Of a stretch of DNA of 64,000 nucleotides, positions 52,437 to 61,604 are shown piece by piece (the stretch's first letter is position 1; every line of letters starts with the position of its first letter). Source of the DNA: Fonticella tunisiensis (lineage in GTDB: Bacteria > Bacillota > Clostridia > Clostridiales > Caloramatoraceae); NCBI RefSeq assembly GCF_004364155.1, contig NZ_SOAZ01000010.1:43522-107521 (forward strand), in the 5' to 3' direction. The position numbers were made by a program, and so were the translations under genes. The notes beneath the pieces are model-generated. The model saw only the letters and a program-made list of their open reading frames with translations. It was not told the origin of the DNA and ran no database searches.

Positions 52437-53280
52437 AACCTATGGAGAGCTTGTAATGTTCTCCCACACTTTATTCTCTCTTCCATTTGGTCTTATATCC
52501 ATGTTCTGGGCAGCAGATAAAGGTCTGCCAGAACTTAGGGTGTTTTTCTGGATACTTGTTGCTCTTGCTGGTGCAAGAAATGGTGCAAACGCACTCAACA
52601 GGCTTGTAGATAAAAACATTGACGCTAAAAATCCAAGAACAGCTCAAAGGCATATGCCAAGGGGTGTAGTTAAAAACTATGAGGTTATTATAATCGTTTT
52701 TATTTGTTTTATACTTTTAACTCTTGCTGCCTATGAGCTTAATCCGCTTTGTCTAAAACTTCTACCTATTGCTTTAATACTATTTGGCATATATTCATAT
52801 ACAAAGAGGTTTACCTGGGCATGCCATGTTATACTTGGTATTGCCTGTGGTGGTGCCCCAGTTGGCGCCTGGATTGCAGTTAAAGGTAGCATAGGATGGC
52901 CTGCCCTTGTTCTAGGAGCAGTTGTAACCCTGTGGGTTGCAGGATTCGATATAATTTACGGCACTCAGGATGTGGATTTTGACAGAAGGGAAGGGCTTTA
53001 CTCCATTCCTGCAGTATTTGGAGTCAAAAATGCCCTTATCATCTCAACCCTTTTTCATATATCTGCAGTTATCCTTTTAATTTATCTTGGCTTTTATATG
53101 AATATGGGATGGCTGTATGCCCTTGGGTTATGTATAATATCGGTTCTCCTTTTTATGGAGCACATCATGGTTAAACCTGATAACCTGAAAAACGTTAAAA
53201 TAGCATCATACAGCATAAACCAGACAGTAAGCGTTGTACTTCTCATGTTTACTGCACTTGACATATTTATATTGAGGTGA
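52417..53280 (+). CDS. UbiA family prenyltransferase
   Basis: 287-residue membrane enzyme with about eight helices. The two Asp-rich motifs that bind the Mg-prenyl-diphosphate are NRLVDKNIDAKNPRTAQR and YGTQDVDFDRREGLYS. It attaches a polyprenyl chain to an aromatic acid, here probably a naphthoate (MqnP-like) or 4-hydroxybenzoate-like ring. The ATG at 52417 follows GGAGGTGG; it overlaps the ubiD-like gene by 20 bases. The prenyl donor could come from the synthase at 59.7 kb. Confidence 0.93.
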   Translation: MVLKKLKTYGELVMFSHTLFSLPFGLISMFWAADKGLPELRVFFWILVALAGARNGANALNRLVDKNIDAKNPRTAQRHMPRGVVKNYEVIIIVFICFILLTLAAYELNPLCLKLLPIALILFGIYSYTKRFTWACHVILGIACGGAPVGAWIAVKGSIGWPALVLGAVVTLWVAGFDIIYGTQDVDFDRREGLYSIPAVFGVKNALIISTLFHISAVILLIYLGFYMNMGWLYALGLCIISVLLFMEHIMVKPDNLKNVKIASYSINQTVSVVLLMFTALDIFILR

Positions 53281-53285
53281 TTGAC

Positions 53286-53876
53286 TTGGCTAGATACATA
53301 GTTGGGATTACGGGGGCAAGCGGGAGCATTTATGGAGTAAGGCTTATGGAAGAACTATTAAAAAGAAATCATGAGATACATCTTGTTTTAACCAATAACG
53401 GTGAAAAAGTCCTCTCCTACGAACTGAGGAAAGACCTTAAGAGCATTATTGAAGAACTTAAAATCTTCAATGAAAAGCTTCTTATTCACGATATAAACAA
53501 CCTCTTTGCCCCTATTGCCAGCGGTTCTTTCAAGGTGGATGGAATGGTTATAATTCCTTGTTCAATGTCAACTCTCGCAGAGGTTTCATCGGGAGCTTCA
53601 AAAAATCTTCTTGGAAGGGCTGCGGACGTTTGCATAAAAGAAAAAAGAAATCTAATACTTGTACCAAGAGAAACTCCTTTAAGTCCAATACATCTTAGAA
53701 ACATGCTTTACCTTAGTGAAATTGGAGTTAAGATACTTCCTGCCATGCCGGGATTTTATCATCATCCTGAATCCATTGACGATATTGTAAATTCTATCGT
53801 AGGCAGAGTTCTTGAAGGCCTTGGTATAGAAAACACTTTATATTCAAAATGGTGTGGAGGTAATTTTAATGATTGA
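53286..53876 (+). CDS. UbiX-like flavin prenyltransferase
   Basis: Makes prenylated FMN, the cofactor of UbiD. 196 residues with YIVGITGASGSIYGVRLMEE at the N-terminus, IIPCSMSTLAEVSSGASKNL and ETPLSPIHLRNMLYLSEIGV, all flavin-binding UbiX motifs. I favour a TTG start at 53286, 6 bases after GAGGTG; a GTG at 53277 overlapping the ubiA stop is the alternative. Adjacent UbiD needs this product, so the genes are a functional set. Confidence 0.92.
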   Translation: MARYIVGITGASGSIYGVRLMEELLKRNHEIHLVLTNNGEKVLSYELRKDLKSIIEELKIFNEKLLIHDINNLFAPIASGSFKVDGMVIIPCSMSTLAEVSSGASKNLLGRAADVCIKEKRNLILVPRETPLSPIHLRNMLYLSEIGVKILPAMPGFYHHPESIDDIVNSIVGRVLEGLGIENTLYSKWCGGNFND

Positions 53877-54621
53877 AATTAAAAACCTCTCTGTAAAATA
53901 TAAGTCTAATGATAAAGATTTTTTGGCACTTGATAGGATTAATATAACAATTGAAAATGGTGATATCTGCGCCGTCATAGGGCCATCAGGATGCGGAAAG
54001 TCCACCCTATTATATGTATTATCGGGTGTAATAAAAGACTATGAAGGAAGCGTTTTAATAGACGGAAACCCTATAAATCCATCCCTTCACCGCATAGGAC
54101 TTGTGATGCAAAATTACGGGCTGCTTCCCTGGAAAAGTGTATATTATAATGCAATTGCAGGCTCCAAAATAAAAGATGGAAAGGATAATATAGACAGAAT
54201 GTATGTGGACTATATATTAAAAAAGCTCGGCCTTAATAAATTTGCCCACAGGCATCCTGGAGAGCTGAGTGGCGGCCAGAGGCAGAGAATTGCAATAGCC
54301 AGGGCCTTTATCTTAAAGCCTTCACTGCTGCTTATGGACGAGCCCTTTTCCGCGCTTGATGAAATTATAAGGGAGGAAATGCAGGATTTATTTTTAAAGA
54401 TATGGTTCGAGAACAGGGTGTCAACTCTTTTCATAACACACAGCATAGATGAGGCTTTATATATAGGGAAAAAAATTGCTATTCTATCTCCATCTCCAGG
54501 ACGAGTCAAAGAGATTTATGTTAATCCTTTATTTGGCAAAAAAGACTTAAGACTTAATGAAGATTATTATAAATTCAGTATAGAACTTAGAAAAAAAGTT
54601 AGAGAGAGTTGGTTAAGATGA
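53869..54621 (+). CDS. ABC transporter ATP-binding protein (NitT/TauT type)
   Basis: 250 residues. Walker A is IGPSGCGKSTLLYVLSG, the Q-loop LVMQNYGLLPWKSV, the signature ELSGGQRQRIAIARAF and Walker B SLLLMDEPFSALDE, with the H-loop TLFITHSIDEALY. These are features of the nitrate/sulfonate/thiamine-precursor importer branch. The ATG at 53869 follows GGAGG and overlaps the ubiX-like gene by 8 bases. No substrate-binding protein gene is present, which is unusual for an importer. Confidence 0.92.
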   Translation: MIEIKNLSVKYKSNDKDFLALDRINITIENGDICAVIGPSGCGKSTLLYVLSGVIKDYEGSVLIDGNPINPSLHRIGLVMQNYGLLPWKSVYYNAIAGSKIKDGKDNIDRMYVDYILKKLGLNKFAHRHPGELSGGQRQRIAIARAFILKPSLLLMDEPFSALDEIIREEMQDLFLKIWFENRVSTLFITHSIDEALYIGKKIAILSPSPGRVKEIYVNPLFGKKDLRLNEDYYKFSIELRKKVRESWLR

Positions 54622-55352
54622 TGAGTAAAAATTCACAGCGTCTAATTGCCTTTATGTCTGTACTATTAATATGGTTTGTTATTTCTATTGTACTGGATTT
54701 GCCTATTATACCGTCTCCTCTTAAGGTTTTTAAAACCCTCTTAATCATATTTCCTTCTAAAATCTCTATCCACTGCCTTTACAGCCTGTGGAGGATATTA
54801 GCCGGATTAGCACTATCCATAGTTGCAGGCATACCAATAGGACTTGCTATGGGGTATTTTGACGGGCTGGATAAAATAATTTCTCCATTCATCTACTTCA
54901 TATATCCAGTTCCCAAAATAGCTCTTATGCCAATAATCATGCTTCTCTTTGGACTCGGAGAAATGTCTAAAATCATCATGATAACGCTAATAGTTATATT
55001 TCAAATTATTGTTGCAGCAAGGGACGCTGTTAAGGATATACCTAAGGAAACCTATTATTCATATCATTCCCTTGGAGCCTCAAGAAAGGATATATTCAAA
55101 GACATAGTTATTCCTGCCTCCCTCTCAGGGATTTTAACTTCAACAAGGGTTGGCCTTGGAACTGCTATTTCTGTATTGTTCTTTACTGAAACCTTCGGCA
55201 CAGAGTATGGAATGGGATATTTCATTATGGATTCATGGATGAGGATTAACTACCTTGAAATGTACTCGGGAATAATAGTATTAAGTGTTATGGGCTTTTT
55301 GCTTTTTTTAGCCGTAGATAAGCTTGAAGAAAAACTATGCAGTTGGAGATAA
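54618..55352 (+). CDS. ABC transporter permease (NitT/TauT, SsuC/TauC type)
   Basis: 244-residue permease with about six helices. The EAA-type coupling loop is YSYHSLGASRKDIFKDIVIP and the family signature PKIALMPIIMLLFGLGEMSK is present. It overlaps the ATPase gene by the ATGA pattern (54618), so the pair is tightly coupled. Location in the ubiD-ubiA-ubiX transcription unit suggests import of an aromatic or quinone precursor, which is inference. Terminator after the stop. Confidence 0.9.
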   Translation: MMSKNSQRLIAFMSVLLIWFVISIVLDLPIIPSPLKVFKTLLIIFPSKISIHCLYSLWRILAGLALSIVAGIPIGLAMGYFDGLDKIISPFIYFIYPVPKIALMPIIMLLFGLGEMSKIIMITLIVIFQIIVAARDAVKDIPKETYYSYHSLGASRKDIFKDIVIPASLSGILTSTRVGLGTAISVLFFTETFGTEYGMGYFIMDSWMRINYLEMYSGIIVLSVMGFLLFLAVDKLEEKLCSWR

Positions 55353-55377
55353 AAGACATCATTTTAAAGTTTTTTAT

Positions 55378-55409
55378 AAATAACCCTGCTGCTCTGCAGG
55401 GTTATTTAA
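55378..55409. terminator. bidirectional terminator
   Basis: AAATAACCCTG (55378-55388) pairs with CAGGGTTATTT (55397-55407). It separates the transporter genes from the convergent acetyltransferase gene. Confidence 0.9.
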
Positions 55410-55410
55410 A

Positions 55411-56526
55411 CTATATATCTTTCCTATATATTCTATATGTTCTGTAGTGCCTTCCACCAGCTTTTTCTGCATCCCTTCTCATTTCAAGGTTGTTTTCTCC
55501 TATAGTAGACCCTTCAGCATACCTGAGGTTCTTTCGCTTTGCAGCCTCAAGTCCCTTATAAAACATGGCGCTGCTGACCGCTTTTTTTCTATATTCAGGC
55601 ACAACAAACAGTACAAAAAGCCTTAATCCATCAATTTTTCTTTTATACCATAAATACTTAAATATACCAATAGGAAATAACCTTCCATTCATCCTTTTGA
55701 ACACCTGATTGTAATCCGGAAGGCATATTAGAAAACCGATAGGTTCATCTCCTGACCTTGCGATTAGAACAAAATCAGGGTCAGCCATGGACTTTAGCTG
55801 TTTAACCTCAGCCCTTATATCCTCTAGAGAAGGAGGAGTTAAGTCTTCCCACTCAGGCATGGCAGCGTCCATTACCTTCTTAATGTCCACCATTTCTTTT
55901 TCCAAATTTTTTAAGTTTAAAGGTTCTATTCTAAAGTTGTATCTTTTCATTGCATATTCAACTGGCCTTTTATAATTTTCTATTTCATTATTTTTAGGAT
56001 CAAAGTAATAAGCATAGAGATCTTCATGCTTTACAAAACCATATTTTTCAAAAAACCTTACATAGTATTCAGGGTTATATGAATTCATAAGCACAGGCGG
56101 CCCATCAAAACCTTCAACCAGAAGACCCTTATAATCGTCTCCATTGGTTGGGGAAAAAGGCCCTTTCATGCAATTTATTCCTCTATCCCTAAGCCATTTG
56201 GCAGCTGCATCAAACAGCCTTTCAGCTATTTCATAATTTTCAACGCATTCAAAAAGACTTATATATCCATCCTTCTGATTTTTCTTTTTGTTTAAAGTTT
56301 CATTTATTCCAACCAGTATACGCCCAAGGGGTTTATTCTTCTCATAGGCCATAAAAAACGTATGGGTTCCATTTAAAAATAATGCGTTATTTTTACCCTT
56401 GAGCGTTTTCAATAAATCGTATTTCAATGGAGGCACCCAGTTAGGATCATTTTTGTAAACATCCCATGCAAAATTTATAAACTCCTTTAAGCCTTTACTG
56501 TCCTTTATTTCAACTATTTCTATCAT
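55411..56526 (-). CDS. GNAT-like N-acyltransferase, large form
   Basis: 371 residues, soluble. Begins MIEIVEIKDSKGLKEFINFA, continues YKNDPNWVPPLKYDLLKTL, and has GPFSPTNGDDYKGLLVEGFD. The C-terminal GNAT-like half ends VVPEYRKKAVSSAMFYKGLE and AEGSTIGENNLEMRRDAEKA. The family is widespread but uncharacterised; two tandem acyltransferase folds are likely. Monogenic. AAAGGAGAG precedes the start. Confidence 0.85.
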   Translation of the reverse strand: MIEIVEIKDSKGLKEFINFAWDVYKNDPNWVPPLKYDLLKTLKGKNNALFLNGTHTFFMAYEKNKPLGRILVGINETLNKKKNQKDGYISLFECVENYEIAERLFDAAAKWLRDRGINCMKGPFSPTNGDDYKGLLVEGFDGPPVLMNSYNPEYYVRFFEKYGFVKHEDLYAYYFDPKNNEIENYKRPVEYAMKRYNFRIEPLNLKNLEKEMVDIKKVMDAAMPEWEDLTPPSLEDIRAEVKQLKSMADPDFVLIARSGDEPIGFLICLPDYNQVFKRMNGRLFPIGIFKYLWYKRKIDGLRLFVLFVVPEYRKKAVSSAMFYKGLEAAKRKNLRYAEGSTIGENNLEMRRDAEKAGGRHYRTYRIYRKDI

Positions 56527-56554
56527 AGTTTTCTCTCCTTTTTCTTGTCCAAAG

Positions 56555-56612
56555 TTAATTTAACTCGTTGTGCTGGATAAATTTACAGATCTTCGCTGCG
56601 ATAAAAAATACA
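56555..56612 (+). repeat. short remnant of the dispersed foldback repeat
   Basis: TTAATTTAACTCGTTGTGCT is the terminal repeat, then CGCTGCGATAAAAAATA follows after a deletion. Only about 58 bases remain. Confidence 0.6.
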
Positions 56613-56727
56613 GATAAAATCATACTAAAAATATATTCTATAAAGCATTTAAAAAAACCTTTTTTAAAATTATTAAATTTTATTTAACCTCCAAAGGCCT
56701 GAAGCTAAAAGCTCCAGGCCTGACACG

Positions 56728-57537
56728 TTATTCCTCTTCCCTCATATATATATTTCTCAAAGTAAACAGTATAATGGTTCTTAAAATAGCCCTTATCTGC
56801 TGATCTGGAATTCCAAACCTTTTCATATCGTTTATGATGTCAGCATTTGTTCTCTCAAACTGCCTTAAAAGCTCATCCGCTCTATCCTGTATATTTACAG
56901 GCGGCTGGTTGATGTTGCTGTTTCTAAGCGTAAATACTACAACCCTTCTAACAAGAGCAACTATACGGTTTTCAGGAATATCAAACCTTCTTAAATCTCT
57001 AAAAACATCCGTCTGGCTTCTAATTAAATTTACAATTCTGTCAGCCCTCTGCTCTATATCCTCCGGAGGTGCTGGAATTGCCCCCAGGACTGAAAGTACA
57101 AAGGCAATAACAGTTCTTACTATTTCCTCTACTCTCCTTGCCGGAATCCCAAAGCTTCTCATAATGAAGAAAACCCATGGATACCTCCTTCTAAAATCTG
57201 CAAGCATTGCACCGGTTCTCTGCTCAAGGGTTCCAGTAAATCTTGAAGCATTGTTTATTACGTATGATGCAATAACTCTAAAGAGGTACCTTGCAGTATT
57301 CCTATTCATTCTATATCTTGCAAGTTCAGTGAAAAGATAGCCAAGCCGGGTATTGATTCTGTTCATGATCTCATTGATTTCCTGAGGTTGTCTCATCATT
57401 TCGTCATAATAATCTTCCTCTTCATTGATCAGTTCAAAATCTGTCATTGGATCCATTGGCTGTATATTAGGATAAAAATCATCCCTATAGTCATCATTCC
57501 ATCTGTAATACCCGTAAAAATATGGACACCTGTACAT
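56728..57537 (-). CDS. repeat-built protein, probably spore coat or spore-associated
   Basis: 269 residues. The N-terminus is aromatic and acidic, MYRCPYFYGYYRWNDDYRDD, a style common in spore coat proteins. Four helical repeats of about 55 residues follow at 54-101, 104-157, 161-214 and 216-269. Units 2-4 share (E/D)QRADxI, a central RxFGIPxxxI and a terminal RxVVxFTLRN. I do not know the family. Monogenic. GGAGGTG precedes the ATG. No catalytic motif is visible, so a structural or binding role is likely. Confidence 0.7.
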   Translation of the reverse strand: MYRCPYFYGYYRWNDDYRDDFYPNIQPMDPMTDFELINEEEDYYDEMMRQPQEINEIMNRINTRLGYLFTELARYRMNRNTARYLFRVIASYVINNASRFTGTLEQRTGAMLADFRRRYPWVFFIMRSFGIPARRVEEIVRTVIAFVLSVLGAIPAPPEDIEQRADRIVNLIRSQTDVFRDLRRFDIPENRIVALVRRVVVFTLRNSNINQPPVNIQDRADELLRQFERTNADIINDMKRFGIPDQQIRAILRTIILFTLRNIYMREEE

Positions 57538-57585
57538 TGATACACCTCCGATTTATTTACACAATTTTATAATATGTAATTAAAA

Positions 57586-59541
57586 TCATGAGGTGACATT
57601 TTGATGAAAACTATTATATGTTTCTTTAATTTTTTCTCCGTTCTTCAGAAACACTCTAACAATCTCCGGATCAAAATGGAAACCGCTTTTCTCTTCTATC
57701 ATTCGAATAGACTCTTCAAAGCTGAACGGTTTTTTGTAAGGCCTTTTGCTGGTAAGTGCATCAAAAACATCCGCCAGTGCTACAATCCTTGCACTTAAGG
57801 GTATTTCCTCTCCCTTCCTTCCATAAGGATACCCTGTTCCATCCCACTTTTCATGATGACCTTCTGCTATTTCTATGCCGAGTTTAAAAACACTTCTTCC
57901 ACTTTTCTCAATGTTCTCCTCAGCCGCCCTTAGTACCTGGCCTCCATATAACGTATGGGTTTTCATGATTTCGAACTCCTCATCCGTAAGCTTGTCCGGC
58001 TTTAAAAGTATTTCATCCCTTATAGCAACTTTTCCTATATCATGGAGAGGGCTGAATCTTTCAATATCGTTTATATAATCCAGATTTATTTTATCTCTGT
58101 ATATACTGTCCTCATATAGAAACTCTGCAATCATCCTTGAATAAGTTTTCATTCGATTTAAATGTTCTCCCGTATCTATATCCCTGGATTCTGCAAGTTT
58201 TGCCAGGGCCAGTATGCTGCTGTAGAGAAGTTCATCAGTAAATATGTTCTTTTCAAAGCTTATTGCTATGCTATTCGCAAGGATTTTAAGAAATTTCTCA
58301 TGTTTTGACGTATATACATTTTTATTCAGACTTGAGAAGAATATAACCCCAACTGGTCTGTTGTTTATTTTAAGCGGCAGTGTTATAGATGAGCGAATAC
58401 CTATTTCAAGAAGTTTCTTGTTATAATCCTTAAGCTGTTTACCTCTGGTATATTCTTCAAAATCATTTATAATTCTTGTTCTTCCGGTTTCTATTATCCT
58501 TTCAAGACTTGTATTACTTATAGAAACCTTATAGCCTACAAAGCTTTGCGTCTTATCGCTTATGCTCCTGTCAGAAATTGCATAGGCTGCTCTTATGGTT
58601 TTTTCATCATCTCCAATCAGTGCAATACCTATATGATTATAGGGTATGAATGATGAAAATGTGGAATATATATATTGAAGTATTTCAGTAAATGATTTGC
58701 TATAATTTAAATTCTCAATCAGCTCTATCATGCTATTGAATTTTGAAAATACATCGTTTACTTCCTTAATTACAGGTACAAGCTCCTTTCTTGTCGGTTT
58801 TATAATGTCAGGTCTAAAGCCCGCCAGGCCTATTTCAGAAACTCCTCTGTAAAGTTCACTTAAAGGCAGAATCAAATATCTATTAATATTGAATAACAAA
58901 ATTATAGTAGATATCACTGCAAGCGTTCCAAGGGATGCTGTTAAAAGTATGGAATAAATCATATTCTTTTTTGCTGCCATTACAACAATGCCCGTTATTT
59001 TATCACTACTATCAAGCAATTTGTGATTATTTTCATTTATATAGTCGATGTACTGAACGTCAAATCCCCCTTCGGAAGAAATAATTTCATCAATATAACT
59101 TCTCAATTTATTCCAGGTTGCATCCGTTTCTTTTAAAGCTGGTTCCAGTTCATTCAGATTCTTTTCAAAATCTAAGATTTTACTTCCAATATTGATTTTT
59201 CCACTTTTAATTGATTTAAAAGTTGTGTCAAATTGTCTTTCTGATTCCTGTAATTCCGCTTTGGTCTGCAATATTTTTTCCTTTATTTCATTTTCTGAGC
59301 CTTCTGTATCGTTGTTTAACCTGTCATATAAAACATATAGCATGGAGGCATCCTTTGCCATCATCTGACTGTACATCCTCTGTTTACCCAGCACATTTAT
59401 AAGTTGACGGCTGGTATAGTCTGCTTCAATTGCGTTAAAGGCAAGCCTCCCAAGGCTTGCAACAACTCCAAGAATTAGAAAAGTTATAATAACCATCCTC
59501 ACCTTTATAAACTTGAGAATTGACATTTTACCACTTACCAC
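57586..59541 (-). CDS. HD-GYP domain protein with PilJ-like sensor and GAF domains
   Basis: Membrane c-di-GMP phosphodiesterase-type regulator, about 651 residues. The order is: first helix near 10-30; a periplasmic-type region beginning LINVLGKQRMYSQMMAKDAS (type IV pili methyl-accepting PilJ_N-like); second helix near 190; HAMP; GAF about 275-410; and HD-GYP with LHDIGKVAIRDEILLKPDKL, then EGHHEKWDGTGYPYGRKGEE and ADVFDALTSKRPYK. The start is uncertain; a GTG at 59541 has GGGGTG upstream, while an ATG at 59595 lacks a site. It ends near 57586. Confidence 0.88.
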   Translation of the reverse strand: MVSGKMSILKFIKVRMVIITFLILGVVASLGRLAFNAIEADYTSRQLINVLGKQRMYSQMMAKDASMLYVLYDRLNNDTEGSENEIKEKILQTKAELQESERQFDTTFKSIKSGKINIGSKILDFEKNLNELEPALKETDATWNKLRSYIDEIISSEGGFDVQYIDYINENNHKLLDSSDKITGIVVMAAKKNMIYSILLTASLGTLAVISTIILLFNINRYLILPLSELYRGVSEIGLAGFRPDIIKPTRKELVPVIKEVNDVFSKFNSMIELIENLNYSKSFTEILQYIYSTFSSFIPYNHIGIALIGDDEKTIRAAYAISDRSISDKTQSFVGYKVSISNTSLERIIETGRTRIINDFEEYTRGKQLKDYNKKLLEIGIRSSITLPLKINNRPVGVIFFSSLNKNVYTSKHEKFLKILANSIAISFEKNIFTDELLYSSILALAKLAESRDIDTGEHLNRMKTYSRMIAEFLYEDSIYRDKINLDYINDIERFSPLHDIGKVAIRDEILLKPDKLTDEEFEIMKTHTLYGGQVLRAAEENIEKSGRSVFKLGIEIAEGHHEKWDGTGYPYGRKGEEIPLSARIVALADVFDALTSKRPYKKPFSFEESIRMIEEKSGFHFDPEIVRVFLKNGEKIKETYNSFHQNVTS

Positions 59542-59630
59542 ATTTTTCACCCCAAAATAAAATTTTAAGTATATTTTAACGCAATTGCTATTCATTTCCC
59601 ATTATACCTAATAAAACACGTTAAGAAAAT

Positions 59631-59667
59631 AAAAAAAGCATTTTGAATCACATCAAAATGCTTTTTT
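59631..59667 (-). terminator. terminator of the NDH-2/polyprenyl synthase operon
   Basis: AAAAAGCATTTTGA pairs with TCAAAATGCTTTTT. It closes the minus-strand operon that begins at 63458. Confidence 0.88.
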
Positions 59668-59668
59668 A

Positions 59669-60631
59669 TCAATAATCCCTTACAAGAAGCTTTTCAGCAA
59701 TTTCCATCAATATAACCTTTGCCTCACCATCTGGAAGAGATGTAATATCCTTAAATGCTTTATCAGTATATTTTTTTGCGAGAGCCCTTGCCCTTTCGAT
59801 GCCTCCAAGTTCTTTCGCAAGTTTTACTATATTTTTTATATCTTCATAACATAGAGGCTTTGAAAGCATTCTCCTAATATCTCCTTTATCTGATTCAAGG
59901 GCATATATCAGGGGCAATGTATAAATTCCCTGTTTTAAATCGTTGCCAACGGGCTTTCCAACTACCTTTTCATCACCCGTATAATCCAGCAAATCATCTA
60001 TTATCTGAAAGGCCATACCAATGTTATAACCTATTCTTCCTAGCTTGCTTGCAAGTTTTTTGCTGCATCCGCTTTCCTCTGCTCCAATATAGAGGCTAAG
60101 AGAGAACAGTGCTGCTGTTTTGGCTCCAATTCTCTTCAAATACTTCTTTACCGATACATTTTGATTAAACTGTGAAGCAAACTGGTCTATTTCACCTGCA
60201 CATATTCTTGAAACTGCCTTAGACAGCATTTTCATGTTTTCAATGGATGTATTATTCGAAAGAAGCATAAAACATTTGCTGAACAAATAATCTCCCATGA
60301 AAACAGCGTAGTTCTTTCCATATTTTGATTGTATAGTCTGGCTTCCCCTTCTTAAAACTGCATCATCAAGTATGTCGTCATGGACGAGTGTTGCCATATG
60401 GAGCATTTCGATAGTGGCTCCTAAAGAACATAACTTTTTCTGGTCATAATAGCCAAACCTTCCTCCTAATAGAAGAAAAGCAGGCCTGAGCAGCTTTCCT
60501 CCAGAATCAATTAAATCCAAGAGTGCACTCTCTATTAGCTTCTCATTGCATTTTACACTTTTCCGCATAATATTTTTAACCATTTCCAGGTCTTCCTTAA
60601 GCATAGGATATTTATCCCAAAAATTACTCAT
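59669..60631 (-). CDS. polyprenyl diphosphate synthase
   Basis: 320-residue class I trans-prenyl synthase, elongating an allylic diphosphate with isopentenyl diphosphate. FARM is LVHDDILDDAVLRRGSQTI and SARM is IGMAFQIIDDLLDYTGDE. The residues before the FARM, ATIEMLHMATL, lack bulky side chains, fitting a long (C30-C50 type) product such as for menaquinone. Last gene of the operon with Gx and NusG-II proteins and NDH-2. Chain length is inferred, not shown. Confidence 0.93.
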   Translation of the reverse strand: MSNFWDKYPMLKEDLEMVKNIMRKSVKCNEKLIESALLDLIDSGGKLLRPAFLLLGGRFGYYDQKKLCSLGATIEMLHMATLVHDDILDDAVLRRGSQTIQSKYGKNYAVFMGDYLFSKCFMLLSNNTSIENMKMLSKAVSRICAGEIDQFASQFNQNVSVKKYLKRIGAKTAALFSLSLYIGAEESGCSKKLASKLGRIGYNIGMAFQIIDDLLDYTGDEKVVGKPVGNDLKQGIYTLPLIYALESDKGDIRRMLSKPLCYEDIKNIVKLAKELGGIERARALAKKYTDKAFKDITSLPDGEAKVILMEIAEKLLVRDY

Positions 60632-60657
60632 TTAATCACCCTTGATTTCTATAATAG

Positions 60658-61173
60658 TTAGTTTATTCCGTAGGAAATTAATTTTTTGACATACGTAATA
60701 AGATACCTAGCCGTTAAGCCTATAAAAATTCCTGTTCCAAGCCCGGCAACCATAAGCACAGGCAAATAGGATACAATCCGAATGTTTTGAACAATCATGG
60801 ACGCTACTAAGACCTGGCCTATATTGTGAAATACTGCCCCTGCTACGCTAACTCCTATTGCACTAACATTTTCTTCTCCAAGCTGCATGACGACAAACAT
60901 TACAAAAAAGCTCAGAATGCCTCCTGCAATACTGTATAAAAAACTTGAAAGGGAGCCTCCAAGCAGTGCCGCCATTATTATTCTTAATACAACTATTGCA
61001 AAAGTTTCCTTAAATCCAAATGTATAAAGGGCTATTACGGTAACCAGGTTCGCAAGTCCAAGCTTTGCCCCCGGCGTAATAAAAGGAACAGGAATAGCCC
61101 TTTCAATAACATGGAGAACCAGCGCCTGGGCTACAAGCAAGGATATAAAGGTTAGTTTTCTTGTTTTACTCAT
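60658..61173 (-). CDS. Gx transporter family protein (heptaprenyl diphosphate synthase component I family)
   Basis: 171-residue membrane protein with about five helices: ERAIPVPFITPGAKLGLANL, LRIIMAALLGGSLSSFLYSI and FHNIGQVLVASMIVQNIRIV. The family name derives from association with HepS/prenyl synthesis, although the fold is that of small membrane transporters of the ECF-S/ThiW type. It lies immediately before the polyprenyl synthase, as in other clostridia. Function uncertain. Confidence 0.88.
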   Translation of the reverse strand: MSKTRKLTFISLLVAQALVLHVIERAIPVPFITPGAKLGLANLVTVIALYTFGFKETFAIVVLRIIMAALLGGSLSSFLYSIAGGILSFFVMFVVMQLGEENVSAIGVSVAGAVFHNIGQVLVASMIVQNIRIVSYLPVLMVAGLGTGIFIGLTARYLITYVKKLISYGIN

Positions 61174-61185
61174 TTATATCCTCCT

Positions 61186-61563
61186 TTAAAACGATAAAGC
61201 ATCGTTTTCAGAATTACTTTCACCTTTAATTTCAACAACGACTTTATTCGGCAGACAAACAAGCATATCTCCAGGTTTGCTGATTGCTCCATCTTTAATA
61301 CAAATTTTGTCGGGGCAGTCGGCATCAATTATCCGTACTTTAGCGTTTGAGATATCAATAATATTGAATCCAAGGTTGCTTTTAACCACAACTCTCTCGG
61401 TTGTAGTCTTATCAAATGGAATTTTTCTATACAGCCTATTTTCCGAATAAATTTCTACGTATTTCCTGGAATAATTCCCCTGCGGCCTTATAGCAAGAAC
61501 TCCAAGGGATCCCAGTGCAATAATAACCACAAGTATTATTATAACAATATCAAACCTTTTCAT
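61186..61563 (-). CDS. NusG domain II-containing membrane protein
   Basis: 125 residues. MKRFDIVIIILVVIIALGSL is a single membrane anchor. The external domain is NusG-II-like: YVEIYSENRLYRKIPFD, then IIDADCPDKICIKDGAISKP and KVVVEIKG. The conserved CPDKIC pair recalls redox or metal sites. Such genes accompany Gx and prenyl synthase genes in clostridia; role unknown. Spaced 12 bases before the Gx gene. Confidence 0.85.
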   Translation of the reverse strand: MKRFDIVIIILVVIIALGSLGVLAIRPQGNYSRKYVEIYSENRLYRKIPFDKTTTERVVVKSNLGFNIIDISNAKVRIIDADCPDKICIKDGAISKPGDMLVCLPNKVVVEIKGESNSENDALSF

Positions 61564-61604
61564 TATACTGCCCCATTCTTTTAAAAATAAATATAGAACA
61601 ATTA

